64,000 nucleotides of DNA, from the NCBI GenBank assembly GCA_030544235.1, contig CM060465.1, positions 33,549,488 to 33,613,487 on the forward strand, in the 5' to 3' direction. The position numbers and the translations under genes are program-made. The number at the start of each line of letters is the position of its first letter. The stretch's first letter is position 1. Positions 13,261-30,559 of the stretch are shown one piece after another. Under the pieces are notes generated by a model. That model did not search any database, was not told the DNA's origin, and was given only the letters and a program-made list of their open reading frames with translations. The DNA comes from Lepturacanthus savala. Its lineage: Eukaryota > Chordata > Actinopteri > Scombriformes > Trichiuridae.

Positions 13261-14169
13261 GCAAATAAAACATGATTTAAATAATCAAATAACATCAACA
13301 GGTTCCACTAAACTAAGTGATTTAAATTGGAAGTAAACTAGACGACTCCAATTTATCAAACCATCTTAATTAAGTGCTAAATCATAGTTATGTTGAATTT
13401 ACTAAACCTTATTACATTATACATTACTCATATGTATTATTATTCATTCATATTATTCATTTTTAAACATTGAAAATCCTTCAAAACTTGTAACAGAACG
13501 TGCTCTTTATAACTAAAAGTGAGTGTTTTTAATATTTTCAAAATAAAGACCTTAAAGTATAATACAGCAATTTTTCAACATTTTTGCCTTAAAACACTGT
13601 CTGTGTCGCAGCAGATGAGGAGTAATTGATATGGATTTTAATCAGCCTGTGTCATCCTCCTTAACATGCATTAAAAGTGCTGAAGTGGAATGGTGTATGG
13701 GAGCTGTCACTGGCCTTTTCACAGCGATGGCAGAGCGTTTGGGTCTGCTGGACAATTTATTTGCCCTGTAAGAGAATTTCCTCCTCGCTATCTGCACCAG
13801 CAGGTCAGCTGGAGCCGCCGACGTATTAAGCGATATTGAAGTAGACCGCTGCAGAATAAACATGCTGGGCTCCTCTTTAAGCAGCGTCTGTCTGGAGTGA
13901 TTAGTCTGAAAGAGAAATCAGGGTGATGAGTATCCGCTCATCTGTAAAACCCTGTAGACTGAACAATTTACTCCTCCTCGAGCTGTGTTTACCAAAAACG
14001 GAGCCAATAAATTTTCACTTCAGTCTCGCTAGTAACCTTCTAGTCTCTGACCTCACATTTGTTTGTGTTTTGCTGCTCTAAAAGCGGCTGTAGACTGATT
14101 TTCTTTTTTGGAATGTCACAGAAAAGGAATGCTGATTTAGAATTTATTTGATTGACTGATGGCCGATGG
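13261..14169. other. No gene recognised
   Basis: AT-rich to 13620, then a more balanced stretch (13620-14100) that looks unique. Confidence 0.4.
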
Positions 14170-14790
14170 CCTATTTGTCCAGTTTTCCTGCTATAAATGA
14201 TAATAAATGTGTAATATCTCTACAACCACAAAGGTTATTGCACTTGAACCTGTTGTCAGAAGAGTCAGAATCAATTTATGTTGCTGTTACAAAGCAAATA
14301 TATTTAGAATATTGCAAAAATAATAATAATAATAATAAATCTAACATTGTTCTGGTATCAAAAGAAAATGTGGGGTAACTACAGAAGTGTCAGAATCAAT
14401 TTATGATGCTGTTACAGAGCAAATATTGCAAAAATAATAGTGTTAAACCTAAAAAAACAAATCAGAAAAACAAGTTTAAAAAACGGAATTATCTGCAATT
14501 CAAAGTTCAATGATTAATAAGATAAGAGTTCAAAGGTCAATTATTTGTCCATAAAATCCTATAAATCCCACTGAGGATCATTCCAGAACATGAAGAATAT
14601 ATTCTCTAAGATGTTTAAAAAGGAGATTATAAAGGAGACAATTAAATAATCATATAGATGATGTGGATATTGATGATATATATTGATGCTGTAACAGTGA
14701 CATTGTGTTTTACTACAGATAAAACACTTTATTTAATGTTGGAGCTGAGGTTTTCTCATGCGATATATGAATAAAACTCAATGCTGCTGC
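14170..14790 (-). repeat. R1-family copy, inverted
   Basis: Reverse complement of the family at 1-640: ATATCTCTACAACCACAAAG, TAAGAGTTCAAAGGTCAAT, GGATCATTCCAGAACATG and CAGATAAAACACTTT. The phrase GTCAGAATCAATTTATG occurs twice (about 14265 and 14387), so this copy is internally duplicated. Confidence 0.55.
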
Positions 14791-15352
14791 TGTATCAGGG
14801 TTTTTTGGGGTTTTAACAGGTTACTTGATCATTGTCCGTTAACTGACAGGATAAAATGTAGTATTTAGTGGAGCTGTAGCAGCAGTAAATGAGTCCCGGT
14901 GCAGGTCGTGTCCTCCTCCTCTTCCTCTTCACCCTTTCTGCTGTCGGGTTTTTGTCGGTCATCTCGTGGTGAAGCTGTTATTACGTCTTAAGGTGGACTG
15001 ACGGGTCAGTGGAGCAACACCAGGCTGCTTCTCTATCTCACCCTCTGCCGTCTCCTCAAACTCCTTCATGACCAGTTTGCTTAAACTTTCTCATATATGC
15101 AGCTGTGGAAAAAAAACAGACTTAAACAAAATGTTCCTTTTGCTACAAGTAGTAAAATCAGAAAAACTGATCTGTAGCTGTAGAACAGAATAACTAAATA
15201 AACACACACATCATCCTGCAGCTTATTTATTTAACCTAAACCACTTCCTCTTTTGCTTTCAGCAAATTAATGATCCAAAACCCATCAGGTTTTTTAACTG
15301 ATATTATTAATTGGTCAGAATTATTATCAATAGTTAAACAGTTAATTCTGAA
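14791..15352. other. No gene recognised
   Basis: AT-rich flank with a short CT-rich patch at 14910-14940. Nothing identified. Confidence 0.4.
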
Positions 15353-15920
15353 CATCCTGATCGAGGCCTGAATCGGTTTTAGATCGAAAACCTCAATTTC
15401 ACGCAACGTCAAAGCTGCGATTTGATTTTTTTCAGATTTCCTAACCCAGGTTTAGTTTCGGTCTACTATATTAAATGTGTATGTCATCTTTCTACCGTTC
15501 TACCAAGCTCAACAATTAGACGCGTTTCTAAAATGGCTTCAGCGGGTGTAGAAACAAAGTGGAGGGTTTTAAACCCCCCCAAAAAACAGCATGTCAGTCA
15601 TTTATCAGTAGTTCAGGTTTAAAGGCTGCAGACGAACATCAGAAACAATTGCTGTGCAAAATATGCTGCACTAAAGAGTTTGAGTTATGGCATTTATTGT
15701 TTCAATGGTATGATGTCAATTTCTGTGATGCTTGTAAATGTCGCCGTGCACTGAAACTTGATTTGAAGACCATCGTGAGTGAAGGCGAGGCAAGTTAATT
15801 TGTGTAGAACATTTCAACAACAAGGTAATTCACATAAAACATTAAGTGTCAAGATACAGTTTAAAAACAGGTGATTGAAACAGGATGAAATCGCAATATC
15901 TGCCAGAAAAGTCACTATTC
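15353..15920 (+). pseudogene. Possible hAT transposon remnant with BED-finger-like frame
   Basis: A broken + frame includes LLCKIC (about 15650), the first Cys pair typical of BED zinc fingers at the N-terminus of fish hAT transposases. The DNA phrases GTTATGGCATTTATT, TGGTATGATGT and GCAATATCTGCCA are shared with 39700-39835, showing a dispersed family. No complete finger or catalytic domain survives. Confidence 0.35.
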
Positions 15921-16679
15921 TTTAGCCCTTGTGACTAAATGTAACCTGGATTGTGTGTGACCTCTGCAATGATCCACGTCCACTTATCAACTAATAGAAA
16001 TGCAGCTTGATTAACATGAAACTGGGCATTTCATCAAACATCAAACCCAAGTTTTATGACTGTAAATTACCAAATAATAACCAAGTTTGAATTAACCACA
16101 GGGTCCTCTTTAAAGGCCGGGTGCAGCTGTATATTTTGCAGTGAAAAAATAAAAATTACAGCATGAAATTCAAACTTTCTGTGGTAAAATAAGCTGGAGA
16201 AGCAGCCATGAAATGCTCAACTACAGTACTGTAATCTGACTTTTGAAAAATATAAGTTATACAGTAATCATACTGGTTTAATTAAAGAATGTGAGTAAAT
16301 TACCATATTTTTTCCAGTTTTGCTGAGCAAGATTTTTGTCAGGAAGGAATTAATCTCAACCTGGTCTCAAATAAACACCTGATGTGTTAAGTGACTGTGC
16401 AGCTTGTAATATACATATAAGATTGATAAAATCTCAGTTTGTAGGAGGATTCTCTGTTATTCTGGTCATTTGTGGACAAACTGTGACCACTCAACACTCT
16501 GATTTCACAGCTTTCAACCGTCTCTGAACCGAAGTCAAATGAAGTTTTCCTCAATTGTCCAGCAGGAAGCAAACTTGTCCGTCTTGTGAAATCTCAGCAT
16601 TTCTTCAGCAGTAGCTCTCCCAGGCAGCCGTGACAGGATATTGATGGTCCCTTACATTTCCTCTTTTTTTTTTTTTTTC
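15921..16679. other. No gene recognised
   Basis: AT-rich, apparently unique; ends in a poly-T tract (16664-16678). Confidence 0.4.
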
Positions 16680-17200
16680 CGTCGTCCTGCCCCCTTCCGT
16701 CTTCTCGTCCCCGGCTGCTCACCCATCGCTCTCTGCAGGACAGAGACTTCAAACCCCCCGGCGGGGAGGAGCTGTCTGGCTCGCTGTCAACCCGTCCTCC
16801 CCTCCGAGGCCGCAGAGTTCAGATGTGAAGGAGGAGCGGGTGATTGAAAAATAAAAAAAAGCCCAAACTCAAACAGAGGGAGCGTTGCTCCTGTGCGTGG
16901 GCTGTTAACATAAGTGAGCGGCTGTCATGCGTTTTGTTAGCATCAACACTTTTTCTTCGGGCAGCCCTGCGGAGAGGGATTGCTTGTCGCAGCGAGGAGA
17001 TAGTTGTCAGCGTTGTGTTCTTGCCCCGAGGATGGAGACTAGCAGGAGTCCTTCTGCCTGCCTGCCTCATTTCTAAAAGATGCAGCGAGGAGTGTGTGTG
17101 TGTGTGTGTGGAGGAGGAGGAGGTTGGGGGTATTTTCCGGAGCAGGCTGTTTCTGCAGATCTGAGCGGTGAAGTGGAAAAAGGCACTTTTTCTTTTTTTT
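16680..17200 (+). promoter_or_regulatory. Candidate promoter / 5' UTR region
   Basis: GC- and CpG-richer than its surroundings, with CCCCCCGGCGGGGAGG, purine-rich leader-like DNA and GT/GAGG repeats (17093-17125). In teleosts, first non-coding exons often look like this, and the plexin gene needs one upstream. No TATA box, initiator or donor could be assigned. It may equally belong to an unseen gene or be unrelated. Confidence 0.2.
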
Positions 17201-22178
<4,978 letters not shown>

Positions 22179-22639
22179 CACTACTGTTCAAATTTGTAGG
22201 GTCACCCAGACAATTTAATGTTTTCCATGAAAAGTCACACTTTTATTTACCACCATGAGTTTCTAACCACAAGGTTAGAAATAATGATTTGTATTTGTAT
22301 GTGATTTGTCTTCCAAACTTTCTAGCTTCTCTAAGCAGCTAAACTGTTTTCAGCTGTGCTAACATGTTAGCATCAAGGGTTTTCTAATCATCCATTAACC
22401 TTCTGATGCAATGAGCAAACACATTGTACCATTAGAACACTGGACTGATAGTTGCTGGAAATGGGCCTCGATATTGATCCACCAAAAACCAGACATTTGC
22501 AGCTAGAATAGTCATTTACCACATTAGCAATGTATAGTGTATTTACAATTAGTTTAAAGTTATCTTTATTGAAAAAATTGTGCTTTTCTTTCAAAAATAA
22601 GGACATTTCTAAATGACCCTAAACTTCTGAACAGTCCTG
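22179..22639. mobile_element. Tc1/mariner-type MITE
   Basis: Starts CACTACTGTTCAAATTTG after a TA and ends AAACTTCTGAACAGTCCTG, a decayed inverted repeat. The inside (GTTGCTGGAAATGGGCCTC, CCAGACATTTGCAGCTAG, CATTAGCAATGTATAG) is a teleost-wide Tc1-like non-autonomous element I recognise. It has no transposase. Confidence 0.7.
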
Positions 22640-22969
22640 TTGCTCAAATCTAGCAAATTCAGATCCTAAACTTTTACTTTGACTTGAAAATCTCATTCAT
22701 TAACCTTTTTAAAAGAGTGGTTCTCAAGCTTGTTCACATCAAGGACCCTTAGGGGGAAAACAAAAATTAGACCTGAGAGACCCCTTATCAGATCAAAGCA
22801 TAGGGTCTGGAAAGTCGATGAGGACCGACTACAAAAGTTTGACCACCTTTGGTTTGATTGACAGCAGTGTGATCCAATGGACATTTCCCATGACGAGACC
22901 ATCCAAACCTGATAGCCAATAGCCAGGGCTTTAGAACCACATGTGACATGTGGGAACTGTGCTACTTAC
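22640..22969. repeat. Probable dispersed-repeat fragment (GTGGTTCTCAAGC type)
   Basis: AGTGGTTCTCAAGC..., followed by AAGGACCCTTAGGGGGAAA, has the form of a common vertebrate DNA-element end. A similar phrase (GATTCTCAACATATTTCGCC) is at about 51472. No full element is delimited. Confidence 0.3.
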
Positions 22970-23465
22970 ACCTTGGGCATACCAGCATAGATGTACATAA
23001 GAAAGGTTAGATGTGTCATCCACACTGCCAACCAATGGAGTCTAATGTCCGCCACTGGCGGCCATCTTGCCACGGGCAGCTCGCTCAGCCATAACGATGT
23101 GTTATAATGGTGCATGTTCTTTTAAATGAGCAAATCTTTCTCAATTTTTAATCATAATTAAACAGATTGGTTTTTTATAAAACATCAGATGGAGTTATGA
23201 CACTGCCAACTTATAGTTTTTATATATATATAATTATAGCCACATTGATAACATTTGTAAGAAACCAAACTGTGTGTAACTCTGTCAAGTTTTCAGCGAG
23301 ATCAGAGTATTTGTTTGTTCTGATCATCACCTTCCTTTACATTCAATAATTGAGTTCAGACTGTTTGCCTGTGGCAAGATGGCCGCCGGGCGAGGATGTA
23401 CAAGTCTGTGCCGTAGGACATTGAGCCTTTATTATGTATATCTCTGCATACCAAGACTGCATCTT
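22970..23465. mobile_element. MITE-like inverted repeat carrying GGCCATCTTG motifs
   Basis: The left arm has GGGCATACCAGCATAGATGTACAT and TGGCGGCCATCTTGCCAC; the right arm has the reverse complements, GTGGCAAGATGGCCGCC and CTGCATACCAAG. About 300 bases of AT-rich DNA lie between. The CCATCTTG core equals the YY1 consensus and occurs once in each orientation. Confidence 0.5.
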
Positions 23466-25334
23466 AAGAAGTTAAACACTGAGGATTCCTTTCTATTCCA
23501 AGCATAAGCAATAGATTTATCCTCAAATTGAACTAACAACTAACTAACTAACTAACTAACTAACAACAACTACACATACATCTGAGCGATTTCAAAATCG
23601 CAAATAAAAATGACCTTTTTGATTGTGAACATGTGAAAATGTGAAAGAAATGTAATTTCAATGCAAATACATTGTGCTATAAATCTCTTCCATCGCCTCT
23701 TTCCCATATGACTCGTTAAGACTCTTCTCTCTATTCATTTTCACCACTATGTTCATATGTCAGCCCCACCCTCATTTGCTCCGTAATTTTAACACCCTTC
23801 CCTCATCGTTCGGCATTTGTAATCAAAGTTATTTATTGTGATAGAGATTAACTCGCCCTAATCGACACAGCCCACCCACCCGGAGAGGAACTCTAAACGT
23901 GCCTGTCTCTATTAAGTGCTTCCTAATGAAAATTCAGCGTGTAAGTTGATGAGTGGCGCGACTCGATGGGCCTACCGCAGCTAAATGATGAGCTTTTTGA
24001 AAGTAGGCTCGCATTGATTCGTTCCTGGATGCATGGTTGCATAACTGAGAGCTTGTTGGTACACACACACACACGTTATCGATTGTGAAATAAGAAAACA
24101 TGGGCATCGTTAGGTTATTGTGCTGCCAGCTCCTGTTTGGATTCTTTCAACACGGCTTATCTCTAGTTACGATCGCACATCCTGCTTATTTTTATTTATT
24201 TTTTTTTCTTCCTTCTAAAAAATAAGAAGCCGCAAGGGACCGGTGAGAGACGATTGTCACTCATGAGAAAGCTGGTAGGTAGGATTTTAGGATTTCGCTG
24301 CCAGTTGGAAGCTTAGGCCAGATGAGTTTCCCAGGAAGATTGGAACACACACACACACATGCACGTGCACACACACACACAGACGCATAAATGTGTGCAC
24401 GGACCACTTGAGCTGCTGGCTGACAGTGATTATAAACCTTGGGAATATCTCCCACGTGCGGCCTCACGCAGCTATCAAGAGCTGCACGCCACACAATCTA
24501 ACCCCCCGATTCTTTGCCTACCATCGCCATGGTAACAATCACAAGTTGTCCCCCCCCATCCATCCCTCCTCCCCATCCTCCCCCAGCTCATCTCTCCCTC
24601 CACTCCCGCCACTCAGATGTGACTTGTCAGGGACTATTCAGGATGTGGATTGCCAGGCCATAAGCCCAGCACGGCTCCTGCAGAGGCAGAATAGAACCAA
24701 TCAACGAAATGGACCGGCTCCGCTAGATGCCGCTTATTATTAGCATTACCACCTCTTGCACTTGCAGCATGTGCATTCACATGGCTGCTTATTTTTCTCG
24801 TTTGAGCCACTTGATAACAGCTTCTACTTTGACCTTTTGCTGCTTCAACAAACACAGCACCGCCGTTCACAAGTTGTCCTTCCCCGTGTCTGGGGAGTGT
24901 TTTTTTTTTTTTTATTTTATTTTTTGGAAAATGCCGCTAGCTGTGGTCCGCTTTCAGGCTGTAATCATGGCAGGGGGAAAACACAGCGGGAGTCCATTTA
25001 GCTAATTCTGTGATGCACTCTCTAGTTGGTTTTCCATTGACTGATGGGCTTGTGGAGTACAGTAGACCTACGCGGTTGTCAACAGCTAACAGAGGAACAT
25101 GCAGAGATGAAACACTACACGCTCTGAAAAGCCTCCCTCTGACTCCACTGTTGTGCTGCCATTACGGGATCTGAGGTGCAATAACTTCGAACAAGAGAGG
25201 ACAGAAAAGCCCGCCAGGTGTTAAAGATTTTGTGAGAAACTGCGAGAGATATGGAAGTAGTAATAATAGTAGTAGTAATCTTGATTTTAATACACACTAG
25301 CCCTGAGCAATAGAACAATACAATTACAATTATT
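23466..25334. other. Mostly unique DNA; possible conserved non-coding stretch
   Basis: Starts with a (TAAC)n repeat (23539-23564). 23660-24060 and 24380-25000 are balanced and repeat-poor. CA tracts near 24061 and 24346-24380, C-rich patch 24549-24600, poly-T 24900-24912. No protein-like frame. Confidence 0.35.
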
Positions 25335-26075
25335 ATTGTACAATTACAATAATAAAATAGTTCAATGTGATCTAAAGCAAACCAATGCTTCTTCCTCCCT
25401 GGCTCATAAACATTCTATTTCCCTTTAATAGACAAACCACAAGTCAAGTTTCATATAAAGTGGTTACACAGCCACTTTTCTTATGGTAGTCATTAGAAAT
25501 TATCAATAATCATATGAAATGATATGAAATCGTTTATATCATGTTAGCCAGTTATAGCTAGCCAGTTAACATATTAGCTAGCTAGCTATATCACCCAACT
25601 CTACATTTACATATTAAAAGTATGTCATTAAACATAAAATGCCCCAAATACTTAAAAGAACAATCAATAATTATCTATATTGATCACTATAAACACATTT
25701 TTTATTTAATATCACTCAACCCTGGCACTACAACCTCAATACAATAAGAAAATAGTTTAATATGAATAGTTTCACTCAAGTTTTGTGTAAAACAAACCAA
25801 TGTTGCTTCCTTCCTGGCTCATTAACATCATCTTTATATTGATAATGAATCAATCATTGAATCAAACAGTCATTTAACAGACAAACCACAAATCATATAT
25901 AGCTAGCTAACATATCTCACTATAGCTAGCTTACATAGCTAGCTTTGTTTTAAAAGTAGGTCATTGAGCATTAAATGCACCAAATATATGAAAGATCAAT
26001 CGATAACCATCAATATTGATCAATATGAACACATTTTTACTTTAATATCACCCAGCCATGTCACTACAACCTCAG
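25335..26075 (+). repeat. Local tandem duplication, about 0.4-kb unit
   Basis: AAGCAAACCAATGCTTCTTCC (25376) recurs as AAACAAACCAATGTTGCTTCC (25791), and both units continue with GCTCAT..AACAT, AACAGACAAACCACAA, TAGCTAGC runs, AAAAGTA.GTCATT, CAATATTGATCA and CACTACAACCTCA. The second unit is shorter. GCTAGC palindromes cluster in both. Confidence 0.7.
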
Positions 26076-28104
26076 GGAAAAAGCCCAACAACAAAACCAC
26101 TTGGAATATATAATGTGATGAATAAGAGACTAAATTAAATTGTTCACATAATTAGCACCATTATATTAAATGATTTCTTCACATAGGCATAGTCTACTCT
26201 TTGAATCATTGATTGTTAATGTGTTAATGATGAAATATCTTAAAATTTTGCCTTAGTGTTTAAGAAGAACAAAGAAAATGAAGGATTGAATCAAAAATCG
26301 TACATTAAGTTTAGATTTTAATTTCAGGCCCACTGCAGCAGAAGGAGCTTTTCTCCCTTTTTGAGGCTCTGGAGAAGGCTTTGATGTGGTTGTGTTTTTC
26401 AAAGCGGTTGATCTGCTGTTAGTGTTCTACTCATTGTTCGTCGTGTCATTAGGGAAATCATTTGTAGATGTTCTCGAATAATTTTAGCTCTCCGCTCCCA
26501 TGTTAGATGCTTCCCCTGAGGGCCTGCTTAACAATTAGTTATCATTAGTTACCAAGAGCAGCACCCTCAAGACTCCTCTCATTTTAAAACACGGTTGAAT
26601 ATCATCCCCTCTTTTCGCTGTATCGTTGTCACGCTTCTGACAACCAGTCTCCTCTTTTTATTGTGCTAATGGATCCGGCTCTGACGGCTGTAGTTTTCCC
26701 GCGTTAATCCACCAACCCTTGCCTGAGTGCCACCGCACGGAACCGCGTTGTTTGGCCTTGATCATCGCACAAATTATTCTTCCATCCCGACGATTACCGT
26801 CGCCAGGCGAGACAAAGAGATGGAAACGCTGACAACCGAGACCCGCCACCTGCTTCGAGCACTCACGCGAAAGAATGTATTTAATTAGCTTAAAGATAGC
26901 GAGGGTAATCATGACATCAGCAACTTGGGGAAGTTGAGCGCCGTCTTTACTTTCCTCTGTTATTTGATGAATACCGCGGAAGAACAAAGAGACGCACATT
27001 TCCCCCCGTCTGACTGTGCCATCCTTTTGATTTGGGTCTAATTGGGTGCACGTTAGCCTCTGGTACAACAGATATAACTAATTAGGCTCTTGTGCGTGTA
27101 ATTAAAACAATGTACCATGGCCGAGCTTCCAGCAGGGTGTGTGTTTAACAAAAGCAATTAAGGAATTTATCACCTGGAAAGATCCTTTTTTTCTGTCTTT
27201 ATCTGAACATCGGCACCAGTCACTTGTTTGTTTTTTGAGCACAAAGGCAAGTCCGTCTTTTGTCACGCGTCTGAAAAGGAGTCGGCGGCGGCGAAACTGT
27301 GGAGAATTAGTTTTGATCCTCGGGAGGCTGGCACTTATCAGGAGTGTTGTGATATGAGGGGCTCGGTAACCTCCTCGGAGATTCCTCTTACTTCTTGCTC
27401 TTCGCTCTCTTTATATTCTCTACTCCTCCCTCACCATTAAGCCCTGTATTAAAGATTCATACGGCTCCTACGGTGTATTCGGAATACACTAACGCCCCTC
27501 CTGCTGCTCTGCTCTTCCTCCTTGTTCATTCTGCCCTCTACCTTCTCCTCTTCTCGCCCCCACCACGCATATCGGTGAATTCCCTCTAATAAGGATACTT
27601 AGAGTAAATCCTCCCAACTCCCCTTTCCACAGCGGATTAGAGTTCTCACCCTCGGCGAGGAGAACAATCAGTTGCGAGGGGCAAAACAAAAAGCTTTTTC
27701 TCTCTTGTCTTGTGTTTTCTCTCCAGGTTGAGATCTCATTTCCTATTACCAGGCACGCCGTCCGTCTGACGGCGTTGGGCAGTCGCCATGTTACTTGTTA
27801 ACCGTGTTTTTTCGCTGTTTACGGAATCAAACGCCTTCTCAGTGAAGCTCCTTTCTATCGATCAGCGTCCATGCCAGCTACATTTTTCAAAAGCGTTTCT
27901 GAGGCTCAGGATTTCTGCTTTCTGAAATGAGGAAGTAGATGAGGATCAGTACGTGATGCCGCCGCCATGACAGAAACGTGTATAAGTAGCAGGCAGAAGT
28001 ACTGATGTGGTCTTGAACACTTCACAGCTCAAAGTGATATTAGGAGCCACATGTGGCTCCAGTTCAGTTGTTGGTAATTGGGTCTGTTGGCTGGTTTCAT
28101 TGGT
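26076..28104. other. Low-repeat block, possible conserved non-coding DNA
   Basis: 26310-27780 is balanced and apparently unique, with homeobox-type words (AACAATTAGTTATCATTAG near 26531, TTAATTAGC near 26880). The minus frame at 26658-27068 (136 codons) has no recognised domain. No element ends seen. Confidence 0.3.
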
Positions 28105-29583
28105 GTTAATTTTGGTTTTCAATTTAGTTTTAGTCTTTTGTCAAATGTCTTTTTTTGGTCAAAGACAATCCAAAGTATTGTAGTCTAGTTTTAGTTGACT
28201 AAAATCCAAAGTATTTAATATGCTTTTAGTTAATAGTCTTTCTTTTGTCTTTGATATTGGTCTATTGTACATTTTGTATAGATTGTAGAGGAGTAAAGGA
28301 ACACTTGACAGTAGATTTTAATTTACAACGAATTTATTTAAAGACGCAGTCAGCAGTTGCGTAACGGCGTGTAGATATTAACGTTAGCTTAATGCTATCA
28401 ATTAGTTTACATACGTAAGTGACACTAAGCTGGCACCAGGCCAATTTAACTTAAGCTACCAATATAACATTAGTTACATAATGTTATTATATATAATATA
28501 TAATTAAGTCTATTGTGAACATCTGTCGAACTTGTAAAATCTCAAACTCATAGCTTAACTCTCTTTTCGCTGACTCTCTGACCTGTTGCCTAGGTGATTA
28601 ACGATGTGCTCCTAACGGCAACGAGACGTTTTAAAGTAGATTTTGTCTCGTCTTTTTTCGGCACTGAGTTTTAGTGTCAACAATAATCAACAGATGAGAA
28701 GAAGTTGAAGTTTATGAGACGGATTTAGTGTGAATATTAATATTATCCAAACACCAAAGTTATAGCAGAACCTCCGCAGATGGTTATCGCCAAATATTAA
28801 TAATTAATTTGCTCCTCTTGATGGGAAGACTAATATTCTATATCTGACAGTCAAGATGAATATGAAATATAGTCCATTATCAGAGATTTTTTTTTAAATA
28901 TGCTCCATTTTTAAAAGATGTTATCAGACAGAAATCATTCAAAATGATATATTGTATGTCTCTTTTATGAAGCCTAAATTAAACCTGCCTGCTTCTAGAT
29001 AACTTGATTTAATTGCTTTTCTGCTCCTGACGGAGTTTTTTCTGTCATTTGTCTGTGACTCAGTGAGCTCAGAGGGAGAAAAAGGTTTCGATTGTTCTGA
29101 ACTATTTTCAGTTTTTAACTATGAGGATATGACGACAACTGCAAATCTCTATAAAACCCAAGTATGGTGGTCAATCAAAATGATTTGCTTGAAATGTATT
29201 TAGATATTGATATTACTACGGACCGGGCTGATATAAGTACGACTTCTTAAACTGCCAAAAAACATAATTAATAATAGAATAAAAAGGAGATTTGATTCAG
29301 CTTTAGATAATAACTGGTGTATTTCTATAGTTGATTACATTTTCCATGTAGCTTGTCCAACTCTGACCACTTATGGATTTGTTTTCCATTAATAAATCCA
29401 AATTATGACTGAAGCTGATGTTGCCCTATATTTGCAATTCTTAGTCTTCTGTTAAATGCATATTTAGTCAGCTTGTACACTATTTAGTCACATTTTAGTT
29501 GATAAAAAGGCCTGGTAGTTTAGTCTAGTTTTAGTTAAAGAAAATCCTTAAAACTATTTTTAATTGACTAGAATTAAAATGAT
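28105..29583. mobile_element. Probable DNA element with TTTAGT-rich ends
   Basis: The left end (TGTTAATTTTGGTTTTCAAT, then TAGTCTAGTTTTAGTTGAC) and right end (TTTAGTTAAAGAAAATCC, then TTTTTAATTGACTAGAATTA) are roughly inverted. Teleost elements with such TTTAGTC-rich ends are known to me, but no superfamily is assigned. The interior shows no transposase frame. Confidence 0.4.
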
Positions 29584-30559
29584 ATTAAGAGCCAGATGCT
29601 ACCATTTCAGCTGGTTTTAGTTTAGTTTAGTTTTAGTCGTGTGTGAATCCTCATATTAGTTTTAGTCACATTTAGTCGACTTCTTTTTTGTTTGCCCTTC
29701 AGACAACAGTCAATCTAACTGATACAGGTCATTTCTGCTGAAGGAACTACAAGATCCCGGACCACAGAATATCTTTCTCATGTATTCCACTCAATGAAAC
29801 AAATAGCAGAGACAACAAAGTTCATATAAATGATGAATAGAGTTGAAGCAGTTCATCCTCCTCACTCTATCACATGTAGAAATGAGGCAGCTCACACTAG
29901 CCCCACCGGAGTCTTCTAGCAATTAGGCAAGTGCCGGAAAAACACATTAATCTAGCTATTATATCTATCCTTGTTAATTTATAGTTGGGTTGGTGAAGCT
30001 CACTCATTAATTGGCTGTGTTGGATGACACACAGTGAAATTACATTTGCATAGATCATTTTTAAATTGCCACCCAACATCCAGCTGGGAGCGACGCTGAG
30101 AATAAACCCTTTAAGTGTTTGCTTGTTTGACGGCAGTGATGAGAGCAGAGAAAAGGTGTCGGAGAGGAGCCGCTGGGTGTTTTTTTTTTTTTTTTTTGAG
30201 CTGTGCTTCGCGCTCAGCCGTCTCGCCCACGCCTCCATACAAGCGGAGAAATTGGCTGTACTCAGCAGACCAGGACGGAGATACCGAGTGGCGGCGGCGG
30301 CGGCGGTGGTGGGGGCAGAACGGGCACCCAAGCAGCCGGAGAGGGAAGGGAAGGGCAGGAGGGCCGAGTCAATTCCAAAAGGACTCTTGAGTTTCGTTCC
30401 TGAAATTGAATCGTCAATTTCCCAAACCCGGGGCCGAACACTCTGTCCGGATTGGAAATGAACGAGTGTCCAGGCGCCGGTTGTCCTGGAAATAGAGGTT
30501 AGCCCCCGCATGGCCAGGTGGGGAGCAGATAAGTGGAAAAGGAGAGAGAAAGGTGGACG
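29584..30559. other. Unique DNA with a CpG-rich patch
   Basis: 30110-30500 is GC-richer, with poly-T (30181-30197) and a (CGG)n-like stretch (30292-30313). It could be a second candidate for an upstream first exon, though no TSS or donor is assigned. Open frames on both strands across it come from the GC bias. Confidence 0.3.

Noticed and set aside
29897..30511. 204-codon minus-strand frame
   Set aside because: Crosses a poly-T tract and a CGG repeat; no domain seen; the opposite strand is also open, which points to composition.
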